Shown here: piece by piece, positions 4,425-9,774 of the stretch
Layout of the letters: every line of letters starts with the position of its first letter
Position numbering within the stretch: position 1 is the stretch's first letter
From: JAILZP01 sp037444185
GTDB taxonomy: Bacteria > Bacillota > Desulfotomaculia > Desulfotomaculales > Desulfocucumaceae
DNA: 9,774 nucleotides
Assembly (NCBI GenBank): GCA_037444185.1
Contig: JBBIMW010000059.1
Coordinates: 1 to 9,774, forward strand
Direction of reading: 5' to 3'
The notes under the pieces: model-generated
What the model was told of the DNA's origin: nothing
The model's input: only the letters and a program-made list of their open reading frames with translations
Databases searched by the model: none
Translations under genes and position numbers: made by a program

Positions 4425-5909
4425 CTATTTTTTTATACTTTTTTCCACTTTTTTTATCTCTTCCCACCAGTCGTCCATTTCCTCCAGGCTGCAGCCATCG
4501 AGCTTCTTCCCGGCTCTGGCCGCCTTCTGCTCAACGTATCGGAACCTGTCGATAAACTTGTTGGTGGCTTTGTTCAGAGCCACCTCGGCATCTATTTTTA
4601 GCAGCCGGGCCAGGTTCACCACGGCGAAAAGAATGTCCCCCGCCTCATTTTCCACCTGTGGGCCGCTATTCTTTATTGCCTCCTTTAATTCTTCCAGTTC
4701 CTCGTAAACCTTGTCCAGGGCGCCCCTGTAGTCGGGCCAGTCAAACCCCGCCCCGGCGGCCCGCCGCTGCACCTTCTGCGCTTTCATCAGGGACGGCAGG
4801 TATACTGGAATACTGTCCGCTAAACCTTTTTTTCCTCCCGGCTTTTCCCTTTCCTTGATGGCCGCCCAATTTGCCAGTACTTCCACACTGTTTTCCGCTT
4901 TTACACCGCCGAAAACATGGGGGTGCCGCCTGATCATTTTTTCCGTGACGGCTTCCACCACGTCGTTTATGTCAAAATGGCCACCTTCCGAGGCAATCCG
5001 GGCATGGAAAACAATCTGTAATAATAAGTCTCCCAATTCTTCACAAATATTATACACATCCTGCCTGTCCATGGCTTCGATCGCTTCATAGGCTTCCTCC
5101 AAAAGGTACCGCCTGAGCGTCAGGTGATCCTGCTCCCGATCCCACGGGCACCCGCCCCCGCCCCTCAGCCGGGCCATCACATTCACCAGCGGGTCCAGTG
5201 GATAGAAGCAGCGTCCTTTTTGCTCCGCCTGCTCCGGCAGCGGCGGCACATACACGCTGGTAAGGTGATTGACCTTGCCAACCATGTCCAGCCGGTGCAG
5301 CGGGCACCTCTCCACCTGTTCCTCCCCTGGAACGCCGGCGGCTGTAACCACCGCCACGGGATGATCATCCGGATAAAAATCCATCAGGGAAAGTTTAATG
5401 TCAGATAACACCATGCGGCTGTAAGACTGAATTATCACCGTCCCCACCCCGGGGTTGAGCCTTTGCTCTCCCAGCCTCAGTCCGTCGACAACCAAAAGGC
5501 CGCCGGCCGGATCTATTCCCAAAGCGGCGAAGACAGCGTCCAGGAAGCTTACTCCCGACATCAGCCTTACCTCCAGGCCCTCCCGGGCGGCCGCCTCCAT
5601 TATCAGCCCCACCGACTCCTCGGCCACCAGCGGGTGCCCGGGCACGGCATACAGCACATCACCCCTGCGGCCCAGCTCCAACACCTTCATGGAAATAAGC
5701 CGGTATACCTCCTGGAAATCTTCAGACTCCTGGTAAACGCTGTCAAAAGTATTGAATGATATGCCGTTGTTCCTCAACCACTCCACCGCCGGGTGAACCC
5801 CGGTCCGCAGCCAGATATTCCCGCTCTTCCTCAAGCACTCCATCGTCCCCAGGGAAATCAGGTCCGGGTCCCCGGGCCCCAGTCCGGCTATGGTAATCAC
5901 TCCGCCCAT
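4425..5909 (-). CDS. mazG: YabN-type fusion: tetrapyrrole methylase-like domain plus MazG NTP pyrophosphohydrolase
   Basis: MazG enzymes hydrolyse (deoxy)nucleoside triphosphates to monophosphates plus pyrophosphate and are thought to clear aberrant nucleotides. The 494-residue length matches YabN of B. subtilis (about 489). Residues 1-~225 are an SAM-dependent tetrapyrrole (corrin/porphyrin) methylase-like domain, with GLGPGDPDL at 9-17 and GHPLVAEE at 91-98; its substrate in this family is unknown. Residues ~240-494 hold two MazG repeats. The first has CPWDREQ (254-260), EEAYE (271-275), EELGD (290-294) and HPHVFG (329-334). The second has EELEELKE (403-410) and EAGDILF (422-428). The acidic residues are the expected metal ligands. 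The start is ATG with GGAGG 6 bases upstream and the stop is TAG. The upstream neighbour yabM of B. subtilis is missing. HU follows closely, from its own promoter. Confidence 0.96.
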   Translation of the reverse strand: MGGVITIAGLGPGDPDLISLGTMECLRKSGNIWLRTGVHPAVEWLRNNGISFNTFDSVYQESEDFQEVYRLISMKVLELGRRGDVLYAVPGHPLVAEESVGLIMEAAAREGLEVRLMSGVSFLDAVFAALGIDPAGGLLVVDGLRLGEQRLNPGVGTVIIQSYSRMVLSDIKLSLMDFYPDDHPVAVVTAAGVPGEEQVERCPLHRLDMVGKVNHLTSVYVPPLPEQAEQKGRCFYPLDPLVNVMARLRGGGGCPWDREQDHLTLRRYLLEEAYEAIEAMDRQDVYNICEELGDLLLQIVFHARIASEGGHFDINDVVEAVTEKMIRRHPHVFGGVKAENSVEVLANWAAIKEREKPGGKKGLADSIPVYLPSLMKAQKVQRRAAGAGFDWPDYRGALDKVYEELEELKEAIKNSGPQVENEAGDILFAVVNLARLLKIDAEVALNKATNKFIDRFRYVEQKAARAGKKLDGCSLEEMDDWWEEIKKVEKSIKK

Positions 5910-5958
5910 GTATACCTCCGCCCATCGTCATGGCAATAAAACCATTTTTGCCCTGTAT

Positions 5959-5967
5959 ATTATAGCA
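5959..5967 (-). promoter_or_regulatory. Predicted extended -10 promoter of mazG
   Basis: On the minus strand TGCTATAAT (5959-5967) is a perfect -10 box with an extended TGN element. No good -35 box lies 16-18 bases upstream, which is usual for extended -10 promoters. The predicted start is near 5952, about 42 bases before the mazG start codon, so mazG is likely transcribed independently of spoVT. Confidence 0.55.
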
Positions 5968-5990
5968 TAATAAACCGCACAACCACTAAT

Positions 5991-6044
5991 TTATCCGCAA
6001 GGCTTGAAAAGCATGGTTTCCTATACATTAAAAAAGCCGCCCTG
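5991..6044 (-). repeat. Copy B of a terminator-linked repeat
   Basis: Bases 6010-6044 match 23-57 at 34 of 35 positions, and 5991-6001 matches 2-12 at 10 of 11 positions. Between these blocks the copies differ and are offset by about 2 bases. In minus-strand sense the repeat covers the loop-proximal stem and U-run of the terminator and about 45 bases beyond it. It ends at TTGCGGATAA, about 25 bases before the extended -10 promoter of mazG. TTATCCGCA (5991-5999) is one base from a consensus DnaA box. Confidence 0.8.
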
Positions 6045-6052
6045 GCGGCGGC
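6030..6052 (-). terminator. Intrinsic terminator of spoVT
   Basis: In minus-strand sense a 6-bp GC stem (6047-6052 with 6036-6041, loop of 5) is followed by six U (6030-6035). Its 3' side, U-run and downstream flank are shared almost base for base with the terminator after the SleB-like gene. Confidence 0.85.
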
Positions 6053-6054
6053 AA

Positions 6055-6076
6055 GAAGCGGCCTTGCGGCCGCTTC
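6055..6076 (-). other. Perfect 8-bp hairpin directly after the spoVT stop
   Basis: GAAGCGGC (6055-6062) pairs with GCCGCTTC (6069-6076) around a 6-base loop, starting two bases past the spoVT stop codon. It has no U-run of its own and stands just ahead of the intrinsic terminator. It could protect the mRNA 3' end or assist termination; that role is inference. Confidence 0.6.
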
Positions 6077-6078
6077 CC

Positions 6079-6639
6079 TCACTGCTCCATTTGTTTGGCC
6101 AAAAACCCTGCGGCGGTTTCAGCCAGCTTCAGCTCCATTTCGCCCATTTTAATGTCCGGTTCCCTGGAGGCCAGTATTACCGCGCCGATGGGATCTCCCT
6201 CAGCGATGATTGGAGCTATGACCTCCGCTGAATATTTGCCGTCACCGTCCTCGACAATCATGGACTCTCTGAAGTTGGGCTCTTTGCCGGGGTTGTTTAT
6301 GATCATTGCCTTTCTTTCTTCCATCACCTTTTCCACCGCCGGCCCTATGGCCTTGTTTATAAACTCCTTTTTTGGAGCGCCGGCCACCGCTATGATAGTG
6401 TCCCGGTCGGCAATACAGGCAATGTGTCCCAGCGCCTCATGCAGAGAGTCGACATATTCTTTGGCAAAATCACCCAACTCACCGATGGGCGAATACTTCT
6501 TCAGAATGACCTCGCCTTCCCTGTCAACAAAAATCTCAAGCGGATCCCCTTCACGTATACGCAGCGTCCTCCTGATTTCCTTGGGGATGACGACTCTGCC
6601 CAAATCATCGATACGGCGGACAATGCCCGTAGCTTTCAT
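6079..6639 (-). CDS. spoVT: Stage V sporulation protein T, AbrB-type regulator with GAF-like domain
   Basis: SpoVT is a forespore DNA-binding regulator that modulates sigma-G-dependent genes and affects spore coat assembly and germination. The 186-residue length is close to the B. subtilis protein (about 178). Residues 1-50 are a classic AbrB/SpoVT swapped-hairpin DNA-binding domain, MKATGIVRRIDDLGRVVIPK onward, including EIRRTLRIREGDPLEIF. Residues ~55-185 form the GAF-like C-terminal domain, which may sense a small molecule. The start is ATG, with AAAGGAGG and GGGTGG upstream. A sigma-G-type promoter precedes it, and a hairpin plus intrinsic terminator follow, so it is probably monocistronic. 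Its position downstream of mfd matches B. subtilis apart from the inserted prsA gene. Nothing is truncated or unusual in the protein. Confidence 0.97.
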   Translation of the reverse strand: MKATGIVRRIDDLGRVVIPKEIRRTLRIREGDPLEIFVDREGEVILKKYSPIGELGDFAKEYVDSLHEALGHIACIADRDTIIAVAGAPKKEFINKAIGPAVEKVMEERKAMIINNPGKEPNFRESMIVEDGDGKYSAEVIAPIIAEGDPIGAVILASREPDIKMGEMELKLAETAAGFLAKQMEQ

Positions 6640-6700
6640 CTATCCACCCTTCCCTCCTTTATCTTATCTGCAAATTATTCGCGGAATTAACTTTCACAGA

Positions 6701-6731
6701 TAGTATATAGCAGGAGGAAAGGAATTATTCA
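6701..6731 (-). promoter_or_regulatory. Predicted sigma-G (forespore) promoter of spoVT
   Basis: On the minus strand TGAATA (6726-6731) is followed by an 18-base spacer and TATACTA (6701-6707). The sigma-G consensus in Bacillus is TGAATA and CATACTA separated by 17-18 bases, so only the first base of the -10 element differs. It lies about 62 bases upstream of the spoVT start. In B. subtilis spoVT is transcribed by sigma-G, so position and sequence agree. Confidence 0.65.
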
Positions 6732-6772
6732 TTTTTTACCAATGGCCATCATTTTTTTTCATTTTTCGAGTT

Positions 6773-7786
6773 TTATCCCGTCTTTCCGGCTTCCCGGTCT
6801 TTGGGTTTTTCCAGGTGGTTTACAATTTCAGCCTTCTTCCGGGCTTCCTCCAGGAACTTGTCCAACCTTTCCTGCTTGGCCTGGTCGGTCAGCTTGGCCA
6901 GTACATCATCCCGCACCTCGCTGAAGGGCTTTTGCTTTTCCGGTGTATATTTTTCCATCTTGATCAAATGGTATCCGAACTGGGTCTTAACCGGTTCCGG
7001 AGTAATTTCGCCCGGCTTCAGGGCCATTGCGGCCTTTTCAAATTCCGGCACGGCATCCCCGGGACTGAATGTAAACAGGCCTCCCTGGGCGGCAGACCCG
7101 GAGTCTTCGGACTTCTGCCTGGCCAGATCGGCAAAATCCGCGCCTTTCTTTAGTTGTTCCAATATGGCCATGGTCTTGGTCCTGGCCTCCAGGTCTATTT
7201 TGGCTTTATCCCCATCCCTGCCCCCGGTCAGTGCAAGGATGTGCCGCACTTGATAGCTGGCCGGGGCAACAAATTGATTTTTGTTTTTTTCGTAGTACTC
7301 GGCGGCCTGGGCTTCGGTAGCCGGCTGCATCTCCTCCAGAAGCTTCTTTTGCAAGGCGCCGATGATCATGTCCTTTTCCAGCATGTCCTTGAACTTGGGT
7401 TCCGTCCAGCCATTGGCCGCCAATGTTTGCCTGAATTTATCATCGGTCATGGCTTCTTTGTACCTGGCTACCTCTTTATCCACGTCCGCCCTGGAAATCT
7501 GTATCCCCATCTTCTTCGCTTCCTGCAGTAAAATGGTCTGGTCGATAAGTTGCTCAAGGGTCATGGAATCAATCATTTTCAGCATGTCGGCATCCGTTTT
7601 CTCATCGATGGTGATACCCATGGATTTATAATGCTGTTTCATGTTCTGGACCATTTCCGCCAGTTGCTGCCTGTTGATTTGCTCCCCGTTGACCGTAGCC
7701 ACAACACCGCTTTTTCCGCACCCATAGACCAGTAAGGGCAGCAACAACACAACCGCCGCCAGCAAACCCCGCCAAGATTTAACCAA
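6773..7786 (-). CDS. prsA: PrsA-like foldase lipoprotein (SurA_N and parvulin-type PPIase domains)
   Basis: This is an extracytoplasmic peptidyl-prolyl isomerase/foldase expected to be lipid-anchored on the outer face of the membrane and to help exported proteins fold. Of its 337 residues, 1-23 form a lipoprotein signal peptide (basic start, hydrophobic core, lipobox VYGC with Cys23). Residues ~28-150 fit a SurA-N-type chaperone region. Residues ~178-278 are the PpiC/rotamase domain, with RHIL near 181-184, QGGLFTFSPGDAVPEFEKA near 234-252 and FGYHLIKME near 270-278. The charged tail is probably a coiled-coil or chaperone extension. The start is TTG, preceded by a run of nine G (7792-7800) ending 5 bases upstream that serves as ribosome binding site. 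The gene sits between mfd and spoVT, where B. subtilis has none. The substrate is unknown; spore-envelope or cell-wall enzymes are a guess from context. The family call is strong, the exact orthology to PrsA less so. Confidence 0.9.
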   Translation of the reverse strand: MVKSWRGLLAAVVLLLPLLVYGCGKSGVVATVNGEQINRQQLAEMVQNMKQHYKSMGITIDEKTDADMLKMIDSMTLEQLIDQTILLQEAKKMGIQISRADVDKEVARYKEAMTDDKFRQTLAANGWTEPKFKDMLEKDMIIGALQKKLLEEMQPATEAQAAEYYEKNKNQFVAPASYQVRHILALTGGRDGDKAKIDLEARTKTMAILEQLKKGADFADLARQKSEDSGSAAQGGLFTFSPGDAVPEFEKAAMALKPGEITPEPVKTQFGYHLIKMEKYTPEKQKPFSEVRDDVLAKLTDQAKQERLDKFLEEARKKAEIVNHLEKPKDREAGKTG

Positions 7787-7907
7787 ATAAACCCCCCCCC
7801 GAAATTTACCTTCAACCCGCTCCGGCAGGTATATATCTGCAGCCTGCGCTGCATTCCTTTGCGGCCCGCGAAGAAACGCCCACCATAAATGCTTGCATTA
7901 CAAAAAG

Positions 7908-7936
7908 ATTATACGCCCCTTTTACAAAAACCGCAA
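7908..7936 (-). promoter_or_regulatory. Predicted sigma-A promoter of the prsA-type gene
   Basis: On the minus strand TTGCGG (7931-7936) is followed by a 17-base spacer and a perfect TATAAT (7908-7913). Transcription would begin near 7901 and give a leader of about 115 bases. The leader holds a 6-bp hairpin (TGCAGC 7838-7843 with GCTGCA 7848-7853). This is a sequence match only; the -35 box has three mismatches to consensus. Confidence 0.6.
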
Positions 7937-7973
7937 TAACCGGGAACTGGGAATATGGCTTTTGTATCCGTAG

Positions 7974-9774
7974 TTACGCCAGATCCCTGATAAAGCCCTC
8001 CAGCTCATCCATATAATACTCTGGATTATCCCCGGAGGATGGAGCTTTCAGCCTGATCTCAAATTCCTCGCCCTGATTGTTGAATTTCACCCTGTTCCTG
8101 TACTGCTGCCCAATCCTGACCAGCGTTTCACCCGTCAGCGGATGTCCGGGCGAAAACTGCAGCCTGAGGAATCCCGTCTGGTCCGATATTTTCTTTATCC
8201 TGACCCGGCCGGCCAGGGCCTTTATCCTGGCCACCCGCAACAGCCTTCTCACCTGGACGGGCATGGGACCGAAACGGTCTTCCAGCTCCCTGTCAAGATC
8301 TTCCAGGGCAAATTCTTCCGACGCGGCGGCGATTCGTCTGTATATTTCCACCTTTTGATTGGAATCAGGCACGTATTTTTGTGGAATAAAAGCCTCCACC
8401 GGCAGTTCGATGACTGTTTCCACCGGGCCTTCCCGGTCTTCTCCCCGGGCTTCCCTGACGGCATCCTCCAGCAGCCGGCAATACAGGTCAAAGCCAACGG
8501 CGTCTATATGCCCGTGCTGCTCCGGCCCCAAAAGATTTCCCGCACCCCGGATTTCCAAGTCCCGCATGGCTATTTTATAGCCGGATCCGAAGGCGGTGAA
8601 CTCTCTGATGGCGGCCAGCCTCTTCTCCGCCACCTCGCTTAATATGCGATCCCGGCGATAGGTGAAGTAGGCGCAGGCGATCCGGTGGGACCGGCCAACC
8701 CGCCCCCTGAGCTGGTATAGTTGGGATAGTCCGAGATTATTGGCGTCCTTCACGATCAGGGTGTTGACATTGGGGATGTCCAGTCCGCTTTCAATTATGG
8801 TGGTGCAAACCAGCACGTCATATGCCCTGTCCATAAAATCCATCATTATTTCCTCCAGCTCGTCCTCCCTGAGCTGTCCGTGAGCCACCGCCAGTCTGGC
8901 GCCGGGAACCAGCCCCTGCAGCCATCCGGCAATGCTGTCCAAATCCTGTATCCGGTTATGGACAAAAAATGTCTGTCCGCCCCGGCCCATTTCCCTGTAT
9001 ATGGCTTCTCTGATCAGGGAGGGATCCTCCTCCAGGACATAAGTCTGCACCGGAAACCTGTTTTCCGGCGGCGTCTCCAGCAGGCTGGTATCCCTCACCC
9101 CCACCATGGACATGTGCAGCGTCCGGGGAATGGGAGTGGCGGTCAGTGTAAGCACATCCACATTTTGTTTGATGACTTTCAGCCTCTCCTTGTGCGCCAC
9201 CCCGAACCGCTGCTCTTCATCAACCACCACCAGCCCCAAGTTTTTAAATTTGACATCGTCCTGTACCAGCCGGTGGGTTCCGATGACTATGTCAAGCCTG
9301 CCCGTCTGCAATTCGCGCAGTATTTTCTTCTGTTCCCGGTGGGTGCGAAAGCGGCTCAGCATGTCCATGCCCATGGGGTAGGGGGCGAACCTTTCCTTGA
9401 AAGTATTATAGTGCTGCTGGGCCAGGATGGTGGTAGGAACCAGCACCGCCACCTGTTTTCCGTCCATAACGGCCTTAAAGGCGGCCCTCAGGGCCACCTC
9501 GGTCTTCCCGTAGCCCACATCCCCGCACAATAGCCGGTCCATGGGCCTGCCGCGCTCCATGTCCTTTTTCACCTCTGCGATGGCCCTGAGCTGATCCGGA
9601 GTTTCTTCATACGGAAAGGCCTCTTCAAACTCCTTCTGCCATACCGTGTCGGGGCTGAAGGCGTACCCCCGGGCGTTCTCCCTGGCCGAGTACAGTTCCA
9701 AAAGCTCCCTGGCCATTTCTCTGACGGACTCCTTTACCCTCCCGTTTACCCTGCTCCACTCGGTCCCCCCCAGT
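7974..9774 (-). CDS. mfd: Transcription-repair coupling factor Mfd, C-terminal part (5' end outside window)
   Basis: Mfd is a DNA translocase that pushes stalled RNA polymerase off damaged template and recruits UvrA for nucleotide excision repair. The 599 residues present are about the last half of a protein that is normally near 1,150-1,180. The fragment opens with LGGTEW, the end of the RNA polymerase-interaction domain and linker, and continues into a RecG-like superfamily 2 motor: Walker A GDVGYGKT at fragment residues 84-91, the DEEQRFGV box at 185-192, TATPIPRT (motif III) at 211-218, TTIIESGLDIPN near 324-335 and QLYQLRGRVGRS (motif VI) near 351-362. The last ~200 residues match the regulatory TRCF domain. 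The frame is open to base 9773, so the true start lies beyond the window, and the gene ends with TAA. No terminator is visible after it, but the next gene has its own promoter. The identification is secure. Confidence 0.98.
   Translation of the reverse strand, partial: LGGTEWSRVNGRVKESVREMARELLELYSARENARGYAFSPDTVWQKEFEEAFPYEETPDQLRAIAEVKKDMERGRPMDRLLCGDVGYGKTEVALRAAFKAVMDGKQVAVLVPTTILAQQHYNTFKERFAPYPMGMDMLSRFRTHREQKKILRELQTGRLDIVIGTHRLVQDDVKFKNLGLVVVDEEQRFGVAHKERLKVIKQNVDVLTLTATPIPRTLHMSMVGVRDTSLLETPPENRFPVQTYVLEEDPSLIREAIYREMGRGGQTFFVHNRIQDLDSIAGWLQGLVPGARLAVAHGQLREDELEEIMMDFMDRAYDVLVCTTIIESGLDIPNVNTLIVKDANNLGLSQLYQLRGRVGRSHRIACAYFTYRRDRILSEVAEKRLAAIREFTAFGSGYKIAMRDLEIRGAGNLLGPEQHGHIDAVGFDLYCRLLEDAVREARGEDREGPVETVIELPVEAFIPQKYVPDSNQKVEIYRRIAAASEEFALEDLDRELEDRFGPMPVQVRRLLRVARIKALAGRVRIKKISDQTGFLRLQFSPGHPLTGETLVRIGQQYRNRVKFNNQGEEFEIRLKAPSSGDNPEYYMDELEGFIRDLA

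Noticed and set aside
6742..6924. Plus-strand frame of 60 codons preceded by AGGAGG
   Set aside because: The AGGAGG lies more than 20 bases before the ATG, and the frame runs antisense into the conserved prsA-type gene. No family is recognised.
7889..7900. 12-base match (ATGCTTGCATTA) between the prsA promoter region and copy A of the repeat (16-27)
   Set aside because: Several 12-base matches are expected by chance between positions and strands in a window of this size, and the flanks do not extend the match.

Overview
The window reads as a chromosomal segment from an endospore-forming, Gram-positive bacterium of the Firmicutes, most likely a Clostridia member near Pelotomaculum/Desulfotomaculum (Peptococcaceae). 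This rests on gene content (SpoVT, YabP, YabQ, a SpoIID-domain protein and a SleB-type cortex hydrolase), the moderately high G+C, the strong G-rich Shine-Dalgarno sequences and the frequent TTG/GTG starts. The genus is inferred; the spore-forming lifestyle is well supported. Every convincing gene lies on the minus strand, so the region is read from high to low coordinates.

The order in the direction of transcription is: the 3' half of mfd (cut by the window edge), a PrsA-type foldase lipoprotein with its own promoter, spoVT under a sigma-G-like promoter, a YabN-type mazG with an extended -10 promoter, an HU gene with a TTGACA promoter and a strong terminator, rqcP (yabO) with a terminator, about 720 bases with no recognisable gene, a SpoIID/LytB-domain putative lipoprotein, yabP, yabQ, a structured intergenic region carrying a promoter, and a LysM-SleB hydrolase with a terminator. 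This is the mfd-spoVT-yabN-yabO-yabP-yabQ neighbourhood known from Bacillus subtilis. The differences are added prsA, HU and SpoIID-like genes, no yabM between spoVT and mazG, and no divIC directly after yabQ.

The genes fall into two themes. The first is genome and translation maintenance: Mfd (transcription-coupled repair), MazG (nucleotide pool cleaning), HU (nucleoid) and RqcP (ribosome quality control). The second is sporulation: SpoVT (forespore regulator), SpoIID-like protein (peptidoglycan remodelling), YabP and YabQ (spore coat/cortex) and SleB-like protein (cortex hydrolysis), with PrsA helping exported proteins fold.

No insertion sequence with a transposase, CRISPR array, tRNA, rRNA or clearly new multi-gene system is visible. 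The points that repay a second look are mostly non-coding: a 34/35-identical repeat joined to the terminators of sleB and spoVT, a sigma-G-type promoter for spoVT, a 12-bp perfect inverted repeat over the SpoIID-like gene's ribosome binding site, a heavily folded promoter region upstream of sleB where divIC would be expected, and the gene-poor interval between rqcP and the SpoIID-like gene, which holds small reading frames behind strong ribosome binding sites.
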